The notes beneath the pieces were generated by a model. That model had not been told where the DNA came from and ran no database searches. It saw only the letters and a list, made by a program, of their open reading frames with translations. This document shows positions 32,371 through 44,839 of a stretch of DNA of 60,000 nt, piece after piece. The number at the start of each line of letters is the position of its first letter. Positions within the stretch are counted from its first letter, which is position 1. Source of the DNA: Nematostella vectensis (lineage: Eukaryota > Cnidaria > Anthozoa > Actiniaria > Edwardsiidae); the NCBI RefSeq assembly GCF_932526225.1, contig NC_064038.1:14407647-14467646 (forward strand), written 5' to 3'. The translations under genes were made by a program, and so were the position numbers.

Positions 32371-34005
32371 CTAATATATAGATTTAGGCACTGCCTAAAA
32401 GCGGAGCCAGCATAAACACCTTTTGTGTTGACTGATCAAAGGTATTATTGGGGGATCTAGAATCCTGCTCTCTACTGAGATTTATTTATTGTACCAACCA
32501 AATGGATCCAGGCCTTATTCAATAATTTAAATTATGCAGTACATCAAAATTAACAAACACAATTCCTGGTGTGGATATGGCTGTCAAAGTTGTCAAGAGT
32601 CTAATGGTAAATTCTTATGTCCCATCATAGAAGTTGCATTATGAATATCTTTTTTTAATCAAAACAATACTCCCACAAGCTTTGCCATTGTGCAGAAAAT
32701 GTCATGGATGTAACAGCATTCCAAAGATTCAAAATAATATATTTAGACGTTTAAATGCCATACTGTGATTTTTATGTATTGATTTAGTGGCGATTCTCTC
32801 CTTCATTGGACCGAATATTCAGAAAAATGTCTGAAAATTAAAATCCAAAAATATATCTCCTTTCATGCATTACATATTGGTGCACCCCACTTTACCATAT
32901 AGTGGCCTTGTTGTTGGTGGCCTACTCCCAAATGAATGCAATGAAGAAAAAACAGATTGAAAATGCTAACTTCTAATTTCAAACCAAACCCTTTCTTTGA
33001 TCTATGTTTGGGGTAGAGAGGAATCAAAGAATATCAATTGACTAAAAAATAATCGACGGGAGAGGAGATACAAGGTGAATTGACTCAACTTGAAAGGTTT
33101 GGTGAAAAAAATATAACAGTAATGAAAATAATTTGATTGAGCATTTCTTGACATCTCCCCTTTCCCATTATCTTAACCCTTTCACCACCACAGACCTCTA
33201 AAGAGGCCATGTCTTTGCTATCCAAGCTATGTGAACAAAATTCTATTATTGAAAAAGAACAAGGTTGTTGCTAGTGTTGTAAAGTGCCCTAAAAACCCTT
33301 CCACTTAATAAAAGTTCCATTAATGTACATTTGTGAAGCTACATTCTGACAAGCTTTGTTCTTGCAAAGAACAATGGATGAAACAGGATTTCAAAGATGG
33401 AATATAGTGTCAGGCACAATTTTAGATAAGATGCAATACTGAAGTTTTAATGTACCATTTTTAGTGGTGATTTTCCATCCCCATGGGAATTAATATCTAC
33501 AAATATACATCCAGTAATGCATTATATGTTGGTGTTTTGAGAAACCCTGGATCTAACTATTCCAATGAAATAAATCTAAACATCTAAAAGAAATGTAATG
33601 GGCAAGAGACTTGGAAAGAAAATCCTAAAAAGAAAATATAAGTGAAAGTAATAAATGAAAATTTCTAATTTAAAAATCAAACCTGTTCATTAATTTATTT
33701 TTGGTGTAGAGGGGAAATAGCAAAGAGCATCAATTGCATAAAAATAGTCAACAGGGAGAAGAAAAAGGAAGAAATATGACTCTTCCTTAAATGTTTGAAA
33801 AAAATATAATAACAATAATGTGATAATTATATTCAGTACTTTTCTAAAATATCCCCTTTCCCATTATCTTTATGTTGATAGAAAACTGTTTTCTTTACAG
33901 ATTTATTATTTAAAAAGCAAAAGTTTGTTTTTAGTTTTATATTATATAAGTATCATGTTCTAAAAAAACCTATGGGTGTGTACTGCTGAATCACATAGTA
34001 ATGAA
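32371..34005 (+). repeat. Dispersed repeat R1, copy 2 (tandem)
   Basis: A second copy begins with the same palindromic head at 32371-32400. The marker blocks recur at about 32669 and 33342, i.e. roughly 1500-1530 bases after their equals in copy 1. This shows a head-to-tail tandem arrangement. Confidence 0.8.
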
Positions 34006-34229
34006 CTAGTCATTTGCGCCCCCTCCCTTATGGTCCCGCAAAAGTCAGGGGTAATGTGGGGTTTTAGACCACTTTTTAACCAGAATATGTCAAGAGGGGT
34101 GGTATTGACTGTTTTTGACTCTTAACTTGGAAACAGGCTTTTATTAAAGTTTAATCCCCACCCTTCCCTGGCACCATGGGTGTGGGGGTATCAAATGACT
34201 AGTGAATAAGAACATCCTACTGTTCTCTT

Positions 34230-35285
34230 CAAGACATGATTTTTAATTCTCATGTCTTCCAGTCTTTAGCATTCATCTTGGCCCTCAGGTAGTTCCTGGT
34301 TCATAAAAGAGTTAAAACAATTATTTATTATTTCTTTCAAAACAATCTTTTTATTAAGCCATTTATAAAAAAATAAACACATGAGATGCAAGATGCAGAC
34401 AATAACAACGATACATATTGAATATAGGTTTTTTTTCATCCTCGGTAAGGAAAATTTCTCTTGTAAGTTGAAAAAGCTGCTGTATCTTCTAAGGATATGT
34501 ATCTTCTTAGGACCACAGGATATAAAGACAAGAACGGTCTTCTTTAGCAGTATTTGACAAATGCAACACGATATTGGTTAGCCTTTATGAAATATCTCAA
34601 CACAATCAATCTGCCCTGAAGAAGTCTTATTAAAGACGAATTCCAGTTTTTGTTGTATTGTATTTTATTCAACACAATCAAGAATATAGATAAAACGAAG
34701 AATGTCAAAACAAAACCTGTTATGCTCAAATAATTTGATTACTAAGTTAAGTACTCGCATTCTCAAAGCATACAAAAAGGACAACAAAAAGCCTAATAAC
34801 TGTCATATCCTTAATAGACAATACAAATCGTCGTCCGAAACTCACCTTGCATTGTTTGTTTGTTTGTTTTTTTTTTTTTTTTTTGGGTCGCTTTCTTAAG
34901 GTTCTGTTCGCTTTTTAATGTGAACTGTTACTTGCTTAAATTTACTAGCTAAAACCAGATAAATCTTGGCGTGAATGAATGTTAGTAGATCTCCTCTAGT
35001 TGGCTTTATCCTTAAGTCACAAAATTTGAGGCAAAATAAATAATCATCGCATAATCGACAAGAACTTTTTCCCTTGCTCCGTGCTTGTATTTAGTTATTT
35101 AGTAGCCATTTCGGGGCCGAGTGGGGCCTGGGAGTCGCGCGGCTGACTGGCTGGCTGGCGAGTGACACCACAGGGTACCCACGCGATGACCACAAAAACC
35201 AAGTCGCATACCTATACCATATTTCTATGCATATGGGGCTACACGCGCGGCCTGCGGCCGCGCTTGGCTCCGCTATTACACTTAT
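34230..35285 (+). repeat. Dispersed repeat R2, copy 1
   Basis: Shares blocks with 35325-36510: CTCATGTCT(T/C)CCAG, AAACACAT.AGATG, TATAAAGACAAGAA.GGTCTT, ATATCTCAAC.CA.TCAA, AAATCGTCGTC.GAA, then a GC-richer end with GACCACAAAAACCAAGTCGC and a run of GCGCGGCC. No coding sequence. Confidence 0.8.
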
Positions 35286-35324
35286 ACTGCTTTATCAAAG
35301 TAAGAAATCCCCTGCTATAGTTAT

Positions 35325-36510
35325 CTTTAAGACATTTGGCTACTCTCATGTCTCCCAGCATCAATCATGGCCCTCTATCAATCATAGTCCTTGGTTGGTT
35401 TTACCTAAATAAATGTAGAAAAAATTAAGTCTTTTTTTTTTCTTTTAAATCAATATTTTCATCATGCCATTAATTATAACCTTACTAATTTTCCACAACT
35501 ATTTGAATACAAATAAATAAACACATTAGATGGTATGCAAAATGCAGACAATACAAGCTTAAGCAAAAAAAATATAGGTAATAAGGGATTGCATTTTGTT
35601 TATTTATTTTGATGATAATTTCTCTTGTAATTGTAAAGTTAATGTAGATATGGTAATATTAAAAAAAATGCTGTATCTTCGAAAAGACTAAATACACAGA
35701 GTATAAAGACAAGAAAGGTCTTTTTTAGCAATATATGACGGATGGTATTGCCAGACCTTATTAAATATCTCAACGCAGTCAATAAAAGTATAAGTAGAGA
35801 GAACGAAAAATATTAAATGACTAAAGCTGGTTTAAAAATAACTGGCATTATAAAAGCACAACAATAAAAGAAAAATAGCTGAATCATATTCTCAAAACAA
35901 ATCGTCGTCTGAACCTCACCTTGGCAGTGTTTTTTGTCGCTTTTTGTTTGTTGCCTTTGGTTGAGTTCGCTTTTTTGTTGTAAACTGCGAAATTGTCGAC
36001 TTTCTGCTAGCAAGACACTGGTCGACACAAGTGAATTATTTTTATAGCTGAAAACAGAATCAATATCCAAAGGCCCTTTCTCAGGATCTCCTTACATAGA
36101 TATAGACGTGACGTGGATGAATATTAGTAGAATCTTAGTCCTCTTTTTGCTGCTGCGACTGGCGGGATTAACGAACACTCGGGTAGATTTTACTTTCGGC
36201 TCGTACTTCAGACAAAAAGGTTCCTCAAAGACTTTAGCCCATTTGAATCCGCATATTTTCTCATTAAATACTATTTTCAAGCTGCCTTTTTTTTCTGTGA
36301 ACATACAAACTTTCAAGCAATAAAGTGAGGCTGTTAAAACACATAAAAGAGTAAGGCCGAGTGTGGCCTGGGAGTTGGCGCGGCTGACTTGGCGTTCGAC
36401 ACCACAGGGTTCCCGCGCGATGACCACAAAAACCAAGTCGTATAGCTATATTTCTATACCTACTTAGCTCCGCACGCGGCCTACACCCGCGCTGGCTCCA
36501 CTACAAATAT
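35325..36510 (+). repeat. Dispersed repeat R2, copy 2 (tandem)
   Basis: Direct tandem of copy 1, with an extra block at 36160-36330 (ACTCGGGTAGATTTTACTTT, then CCCATTTGAATCCG) that is also found at 50270-50420. The minus-strand open frame at 36092-36436 arises from this repeat and is not taken as a gene. Confidence 0.8.
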
Positions 36511-37336
36511 AATTAGAAAATAAAGAAACACATCTATCTAGTTTCTATACTATCTAATAACGGGTCTATCTAGTAGTGAAATTGATTGAAGAATAAAACC
36601 GAAGAGAGGGAAGGGAAACGGAATTGGAAAGGAGATAGTCAGGTTGTTACAGAAAGAGGATTATAAAATTGCCTGGTGACACCAGACAGCCGTTTTGCTG
36701 AATCGTGGGAAACGTAGCGGACGAGGCGAAGAAGCAAAGTGGAGGCCCGGTCAAGCCAAAGGTGATTAGACAGTCAGGGGTCCCGTTGGAAACATCGCTA
36801 AAAGGACCCATGCGAAGAATAACACTGGAGCATGTGTGCAAGCAGGGAAAGCTAGGATCGCGAGTGTAACAGGTTTACTATAGGATGGGCTGGGTACACA
36901 ATAGGATGCATTTCGCGTAAAGAGGAGCAAAGGGTGGCTGTGTACAGGAAAATGTTGGAGGACAAGAAGGAAAACAATGCGCTGTTCAAGCATATAATGA
37001 TGTGCCCTTGAGGCAAGGGCTGATTACAGATCTTAGAACTTTGAACTTAGTGGCTTATTTCACAACCCATTAACAAGACAAATAGATGAAGCTATATGCA
37101 TTATCAGGGTTCGGACAAGGAAACGTGAGCAAAATGGAAGTCGTGTGAAGAAATTTTGACGCATCCCTGTCACTCAGACATCTCCCACAAGGGAGAGATG
37201 ATGGTCGATTGTCGACTGTTTGTAATCGCTTGTAGTAAAAGAGCCTTGCTAAGGATATTATGGAAAATAAAAGGTGTTTAAAAACACGGGTGTAAGCTGT
37301 GAGCATCAGTCATAATTACTTCCTCCACTTACTTAC
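36511..37336. other. Intron stretch without recognised content
   Basis: Mixed sequence between R2 and discoidin 2 exon 2. Overlapping minus-strand frames at 36647-36993 show no domain. Confidence 0.5.
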
Positions 37337-37533
37337 CATGATCGAACCGTTAACTTTATACCACTGGTAAGCTCTTCCCAGCTGGCTGAAGGACACCTTA
37401 AAACTTGTCACCCAGTGCTGCATTTGCATCCTCAGCTCATACTCCGCCTCGAATCTGCCCTGTGTTGCTATGCGTGTTACCATAGCGACACCACCAAAGT
37501 CAATCTGAAGCCACTGACATAAATCGGCAACTC
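37337..37533 (-). CDS. Receptor discoidin domain 2, exon 2 of 3
   Basis: A 197-base exon (residues 157-221), phase 1 start after TTTCAG and phase 0 end at ATG/GTAAGT. It encodes LCQWLQIDFGGVAMVTRIAT, QGRFEAEYEL, VTSFKVSFS and YQWYKVNG. The WLQIDFG...V..IATQGR...WV..FKV.FS pattern is the centre of an F5/8 type C domain. Confidence 0.95.
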
Positions 37534-38042
37534 CTGAAATTTACAAAAATCACGAAAAGCGCTGCAACTTTATAATCCATATTACCTTTCTGACAATGTA
37601 ATCGATTTTTATTCCGGTTGTTGCCCTTTTGGAAAATCTGCCAAGGTCAACAAGGGTATTTCACATTTTTCTACCTTCACCTCATTTTTCTACTTTCACC
37701 TTCAAAACAGGTCACTTGAACTTCATCGTTTAAACTTGGCAGAGTCGATTTCCAGTTTTTGGTGTATTGTATTCATTGTTCTGGTACGATATCGCGACAG
37801 TTTGGGCTTTTTGATTCTATTCGTTTAAAAGATGTCAATGTGGTTATATTCACCTAAAAACAGCAACAATCATCTGACAGAAAACAATTTCATGAATACC
37901 CTCAGGGGCCCGCAACGGAGGCCATGATTTTTTCATACACTACCTCATTACTTCTCAAAAATATGTCTAGATTTTAGGGTTATGGAACTTAAGTATCCAT
38001 CATGTTTCGAAGCACAGAATCAGAGCATCTCAAGAAACCTAC

Positions 38043-38204
38043 CTGCAACCCAAGCGCCAGGTTTTCCATGTTCTCCGACTGTATGTAGCCGCGCTCGATG
38101 AGCGGTGTCCTGGGACGAGGAGGCTGTGATGGCCGCGTCGGTAATTCTGCCGTTTTGAATACCCAGAGGCATACCGCATTCGGTCTTGTTACTTATCACA
38201 GGGT
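38043..38204 (-). CDS. Receptor discoidin domain 2, exon 1 of 3
   Basis: A 162-base phase 1-1 exon (residues 102-156). It encodes ECGMPLGIQNGRITDAAITA, SSSQDTAHRARLH and GKPGAWVAG. CGMPLG...G.I.D..ITASS..........RL......GAW is the standard opening of a discoidin domain, with its first Cys. Acceptor TTTTAG, donor CAG/GTAGGT. Confidence 0.95.
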
Positions 38205-39059
38205 CTAAAAATGGTATTAAGCGAAAAAAGCAGCTTTAAGGTAAATGATCGATCAACAGGAGATGACAGTCTGTGAGAGAGTTCTACTATTTCTAGCTCT
38301 CAAAATGATCCCGCCAAAAGTTCTTTGAGAGTTGTTGAGAGTGGTTACGGTTTAATCCAAGAATCTGTGTAGTAATTTATTGGATTAATCACTGAATCTG
38401 TAATTACATGTGAAATTTTACTTTTTGTAAGAATTGTTTACGTAAATACCCTCATCACTAACTACCATTCACGCGACTCTTTTGAAATGAAAAACGACTC
38501 TCGAATGAAAAACGTTTAAAGTAAATGAAAGTTGTAAGAATCAATAAGAGCGGGTGAGACTTGTTTATCCAGGGCCGCAGCAGAAGGTGGGGCACTGGGA
38601 CCCTGTGCCCCCACAATATTTTCTAACATTATAAGGAAACGACCAGCAGGGGCGTGGCTGCCCCCTACCCATCATTTTCTTAGTGATTCTGTATTGTGCA
38701 CCTCCCCCAATATTTCGAGGCTTTCTACGGCCCTGTTATCTTTTCATCGAGGCTCCAGCCTTGCGCCAAGCGTTTGCCATCGATTAATGCTGCCTAATCG
38801 CGTTTTATTTTGCTGTTTTTATATTTTTTAAACTTAAATTATTTCTTTTGTGCACCTTGTTATTGTTTTGCAATAATTCATCGCAGGGTACTCGCTCTAA
38901 TGCCTTGAGTAGTATTGAGAATATGAGAGGTATTAGTCTTTTAATGCTGTCTTTTATAATAGTCCCTTTTGTTATAGTTGTCCCTTTTAATCATTTGTTA
39001 GATATTTCTTTAAAAGCCAATCGCTCAAAGTAAAACACCGTTCTGTACAAGCCCTAAGG
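38205..39059. other. Intron stretch without recognised content
   Basis: AT-rich intron sequence upstream of discoidin 2; no gene or repeat recognised. Confidence 0.5.
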
Positions 39060-39310
39060 AGCATATCAAACGGACGTCATCGATGACGTCACTTAAAGCA
39101 AAAAAACTTGATTAAAAGCAAAACATATTCATATCTCAGGAAAGAAGCATTATTCCACAACCAAACTTAGTAGGAGTAATGCTATGTTAAAGGGGGTCAA
39201 AAACAATATTCACGTAATTTGTGACGTCATCAATGACGTCAATAAGAGCAATACTATTCCGATGTCATTAAGAACAAGAATATTATTATCACATGAGAGA
39301 TCTTAAGGGT
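39060..39310 (+). repeat. CRE-palindrome repeat, two units
   Basis: GACGTCATCGATGACGTCAC (39076) and GTGACGTCATCAATGACGTC (39220) start units of about 145 bases with AGCAAAA, ATATCTCA and ACAACCAAACT blocks. The same unit is repeated many times at 53985-54560. Confidence 0.8.
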
Positions 39311-39319
39311 ACGTGTTCA

Positions 39320-39935
39320 CTGTATCCATATTCAACTCGGTCGATGCTGGAGGGATCGAGTGACACTGCAACTTTCCAGTGGGCCTTCTTTACATTTTCT
39401 GTGAAGGCTTCAGTTGATGTAGGAAGTGACTGGATCTTCGGCACCGAGGTTTCACTGTTGCCAAACTCTTAAATCCCATATCTGATCCCTGACATTCTTG
39501 TTTCCTTGTGATTTTGCAGTGTAACATGAGCCAATGAACTTAGTGGCATGCTCAATAAGTGGCGCATCCTTACAACCCAGTGTCAGCGGGTCTGGAGCTG
39601 GGACCAGCAAATGCTTTGTCAACATCTTCTATGATATGTAAAGTCTTTTTGGCTGAAGAGATAGACTTTGTGACATGAAACTTGACATACAACTCGTATG
39701 ATACCTCGTATAATACCACGCATCAGCAGCGTGTAAATTGCTTACGGTACCTTTGACACGGACTCTCACTTCATTGGCGATCTTGTCATTTTGTTCAGTA
39801 CAGGTGTCAAGAATAGCCTGTTTAAAAGCACTCACTGAATAAGACTTCATTTTTTCCATCTTTTAGAATTTGTTCTGTCTGTCTCCACAACACACAACTC
39901 GCCACAGAACAGGCAGTTTTCCTAGGCAGTTTAAA
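39320..39935 (-). pseudogene. Degenerate fragment of an unnamed multicopy gene
   Basis: Minus-strand pieces: VLFSECF-type start, then YSVSAFKQAILDTCTEQNDK with VRVRVKG and LHAADAWYYTRYHTSCMSSF (39859-39629), followed downstream by out-of-frame remnants such as FIGSCYTAKSQ and IQSLPTSTEAFTENVKKAHW. The RYH..C...F and LP.T..A...HV..A patterns are familiar from large uncharacterised transposon-associated families in cnidarians and fish; I cannot name the family. The reading seems to continue across the Harbinger element into sequence near 42190-42210 (a CLMC pair), so the Harbinger inserted into it. Confidence 0.5.
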
Positions 39936-40498
39936 CACCGGAAAAGAGAACGGCAACGGCAACGGAAAACGAAGGGGAAAACCCCTAAGCCGTACTGCGC
40001 ATACTCCCAAGTCTTCCAGCCGAAGTTTTTATCCTGGCCTCGACGTAAAGGTTCCGAAGTTGCGTTGTCTGAAACGTGAGTTGTGTATTAAATTGTTTTC
40101 ATTGCTTTTCCTATTTTTAAATATTTCCAACAAACCGGGAGCATGGAGTTCTTCAGCATATTCTACTTCAAACATTGACGGTGCGATGTGTGTATTTTGT
40201 GCTTTGATTTATATAGTCGATGCTTCTGTTATCGGCCAATAGTTTCTATTAACACAATAAATCACATGTATTAAAAAAAGAATGATTTCAAAACTATTCC
40301 AAAACATGTCTCTCTTGTTTTATGTCTTTCATTTTCAAAATATCTATACCATGTTGTTTTCGAGACATTCAATCGTTCATAGTCCATAGCAATTTACTTA
40401 TTCCTGCTGTCTACTTATAAGCTTTCAACTCTGAATGCTCTTGTTTCTCCTCTTATGAATTGTTTTCTGAGAGCCGTTTTCTTTTGGCTGCTTTGATT

Positions 40499-40552
40499 TG
40501 ATGATGATGATGCTGATGATGATGATGGTGATGTTGATAATGATGATGTTAT
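40499..40552 (+). repeat. GAT trinucleotide repeat
   Basis: A run of GATGATGAT with a few changes, inside the Harbinger element. Confidence 0.85.
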
Positions 40553-41002
40553 TCATTGTTGGCTTTGCAAAAAAAATGTAGCCTAGTGTTTGCTTCTTTA
40601 CAAACACACCATATTTTTCATACCCCCACCCCTGTTAAATTTCCAATTATCTTGTCTTGGGGGTATGTATACAACAGCAATAACAAATATTTGCTTCCTT
40701 GCAGAAACAGCAGAAACAGCAGCAGCAGTGGCAGCAACAACAACAAATGAAGGCCACAATGATGACGCAGCAACAATCTCAAGCCATGATGGCTACAAGA
40801 ACTAGTTTCAGAAAATTATTTATTGAACTTTATTATTTATAGTGAAGTAATATATTACTTTCTTAGCTTACACAGATTTGTGATGTTCTTCCAGTGCAAG
40901 GCTTTCTCGCATCTGAATATAAACCTTATTCAAAATATTTGCTTCTTTATGGCAAAAATTAATATTATTAAAAAATATCATTAAAATGTTAAAAAAAAAC
41001 TT

Positions 41003-41880
41003 TTATCTGATGCTTATTTTAATTATGGTGACATAGAAGTATTTTAATCTAAGTATATTTTCTTTCATCTGTGGTTTGAGGGGGTGGACTGTATTGCCGA
41101 AGGGGCCTTGTAGATGAATGCGGAGTGGATATGCTGGGTCTCCATAAAGGCATAGTGGATGTGGTGCAGGAGGCCTAGAAAATGCATGCAGCGCAAGATC
41201 GTGGGGGAGGCCAGACTCCCGCAGCATGAAAGCATCATGTCGTTTTCCCTCTCTGCCAAAGAAAATAAATAAGAAAACACAGATTTAATAATTTAACCTT
41301 TTGCGGAAAATCCTTTATAACATCGGCATTTGGGGCTAAATCGGGCTAGGTCTGCCACCTACAAATGTAATACCAATTACAAGTGTGATTGCAATCAACC
41401 ACTTTTTATTTGATAATTACTTTTGTGTTTGTTATATATTTGTGGTTGATATAATATTACTTTCGCAGGTGACACGAGATAGACAGCCAGGGAAATCAAT
41501 AAGAATAATGGGTCAACTTTGGGTTATATAAATTCTTAAAAGTTGCGAATTAAGTAGCACACAAGCTAGGTTAGCATGATATCTAGTCTTACCTATTGGT
41601 CCATACATGTTCCCCATCATGCCATTCGGGAGCCACGGACTGGAACTTTATGCTATGAACTCGTTTGAGGCCATTGTACACAATCTCCTGGTGCTGGTTT
41701 GGTCGGCAAATAGGTCTGACCACATTTCCATCGATGAATCCGAAACAGTTGTCCAATGGAGATTCTTTTGCAGATATTGCAGGGATATCTCGCTTGTAAA
41801 ACCTAAATTCAGATGAGCACTCATCTTCCTCCAAAAGATCCACGTGAAACATTTTTTTTTAGTTTTCGTACGGGGGAACA
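41003..41880 (-). pseudogene. Harbinger transposase, broken
   Basis: A DDE-type nuclease of the HARBI1/PIF family in two exons. The upstream exon (41880-41590) has DNCFGFIDGNVVRPICRPNQ and YNGLKRVHSIKFQSV, which hold the second catalytic Asp region. The downstream part (41259-41003) has KRHDAFMLRESGL and LCLYGDPAYPLR. An intron with TTGGCAG acceptor and GTAAGA donor lies between. A one-base shift just before the donor takes the expected end of the first exon out of frame, so this copy is probably inactive. The segment that would carry the last catalytic Glu was not recognised. Confidence 0.8.
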
Positions 41881-42178
41881 AGATTGTCTGGTTTGTTTAA
41901 ATCGTAAAGCAAAACAAACTCCACGTCGGCTATGATTCCATCAGCTTGGCTCTGCAGAAGTTGCTCTTTTGCTCGATTAAGTGATTTAAGATTAAGACAT
42001 ATAACTTAAAAAAATAAAGCGAAAAATTGCGATAGCAGTCGGGAATAAAGTAACAAGAATGCTCGCGTTTTGCCGTTTTGTGTTTGCTTAATTTGTTTAG
42101 AACTGCACTCGTCATTACTTCCTCACCCCAGTCCTCGTGAGGTTTTCCCGTTGCCGTTGCCGTTCTCGTTTCCGTTGC

Positions 42179-43153
<975 letters not shown>

Positions 43154-43868
43154 GGGTTTTATTCAATTGCCATGGCAGTATTACAGACTGAATTAAGGCA
43201 AAGGGCCAGCACATATAGCGTTATACTAATACAGAAATCGATAAGTAACAAAGTCACCAAAGCTTGACATCCTCTTCATTTCACAGCAATTTTGACAGTA
43301 CTACTACTATACTCGACGATTCTAAAGCAACAGAAGAAACTGTCGGTCACGAGCTGGCCGCCACATTCATTATTATTATTATTAATTTTATTTAATTAAC
43401 ACATTGAATTACGAACCTATTGTCGATTAGATTCTTAAAGGAAACAGATCGGAATCGCCGATGTTGTCGAATGATTCTGTTTGTTCGAATTGGATTTTCG
43501 CCAAAAATAATTTTGCACAATAATAATTTGTTAATAATATTTATGCATATATTCATTGAAGCAAATACAGCGATTATGGTAATCGCGAAATGGCAGTTCT
43601 ATGACCGGAAGATGTTTAGGGTAGTAATTATTTGTAAAAATAAAGGTGATAAATAAACTCAAGCGATGTCAGAACCATATATTAATTACATTAAATGGGC
43701 AGTCGTATGTTTTATTTATATTATTCTGAATCTGGAACAAATATTTTGGGATCCACGGGTCCTTTCGGTCGTAGAACTGCCATTTGACAATCGCCATTTG
43801 CCGTTTGCAATGACAACGTTTTTTTTTAAAATAGGTGTATAATCCAAGCACAGTCAAATAAGTCTTAC
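43154..43868. other. Intron stretch without recognised content
   Basis: AT-rich sequence between the GATA array and discoidin 1 exon 3. A block at about 43770-43840 (GTAGAACTGCCATTTG and a TTTTTTT...AATAGGTGTA end) recurs near 50680-50730, so part of it is a dispersed repeat. Confidence 0.5.
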
Positions 43869-44016
43869 CGATTGGGCAGCCGAAGAAGTCGACACGGAGA
43901 CCCCCATAGTTATCAATATTGACTTTTACAGGGTAGATTCGAATATATCTAGTTTGTACAGACGGGAGCAAATGGTGCGATACCACTGTATTCCTGTCAT
44001 AGTTTCCGTCGAAGTA
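43869..44016 (-). CDS. Receptor discoidin domain 1, last exon
   Basis: A 148-base exon (residues 53-101), phase 0 start after TTCACAG and phase 1 end at ATCG/GTAAGA. It encodes YFDGNYDRNTVVSHHLLPSV, then TRYIRIYPVKV and GGLRVDFFGCPI. These are the GN.D.N..V, RYIRI.P and LRV...GC pieces that close a discoidin domain. Confidence 0.95.
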
Positions 44017-44108
44017 CTGTGAAGAAAAATAAAAAGGACCCTGTTACACAGACAGACAAGCACATATAGAAAAATACAGAAAACAAACCGAGGAGCAGAC
44101 AGAGGGAG

Positions 44109-44250
<142 letters not shown>

Positions 44251-44292
44251 AAAAAAAAAAAAAAAAAAAAAGAAACGAACAGACAGACGTAC

Positions 44293-44449
44293 CCGTATCT
44301 CATCCAATGAATTTCGGTACCATGACCATGAACCGCCTTTCAGGGCCTTAAGTTTGTACTTCGTCACCCAACCATAAAACGTATCTCCTTGGGTGGACAC
44401 CTTGGTGACGAACTTCTCGCTACCAAGATCTACTTGTAGAAAAGGGGAA
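44293..44449 (-). CDS. Receptor discoidin domain 1, middle exon (first visible exon)
   Basis: A 157-base exon (residues 1-52), after TTTTTTCAG and ending CGG/GTACGT at phase 0. It encodes FLQVDLGSEKFVTKVSTQGD, WVTKYKLKALKG and WSWYRNSLDEIR. It is homologous to 37337-37533, but its acceptor phase differs (one base, not two), so its upstream exon must end at phase 2. Confidence 0.92.
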
Positions 44450-44499
44450 CTGAAAAAAACAAACCGCAATATTAAAGAGACAGAATAGAAATAAAGAAA

Positions 44500-44627
<128 letters not shown>

Positions 44628-44827
44628 NNNNNNNNNNNNNNNNNNNNNNNNNNNNNNNNNNNNNNNNNNNNNNNNNNNNNNNNNNNNNNNNNNNNNNNNN
44701 NNNNNNNNNNNNNNNNNNNNNNNNNNNNNNNNNNNNNNNNNNNNNNNNNNNNNNNNNNNNNNNNNNNNNNNNNNNNNNNNNNNNNNNNNNNNNNNNNNNN
44801 NNNNNNNNNNNNNNNNNNNNNNNNNNN
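44628..44827. other. Assembly gap, 200 N
   Basis: A round 200 N, so its true size is probably unknown. The first exon of discoidin domain 1 and the 5' end of the LINE could lie in it. Confidence 1.
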
Positions 44828-44839
44828 CGCACTGAGACT

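Larger units (their letters stand above)
39933..42178 (-). mobile_element. PIF/Harbinger DNA transposon
   Basis: Inverted ends of about 35 bases: GAGAACGGCAACGGCAACGG near 39946 on the plus strand and the same on the minus strand near 42170. TAA stands outside both ends, matching the 3-base TWA target duplication of this superfamily. A transposase fragment lies inside on the minus strand. Interior plus-strand stretches at 40550-40805 include CAG/CAA and GAT repeats. Confidence 0.75.

Noticed and set aside
36092-36436. Minus-strand open frame with a Lys-rich end
   Set aside because: The same sequence recurs at 50270-50420 as part of dispersed repeat R2.
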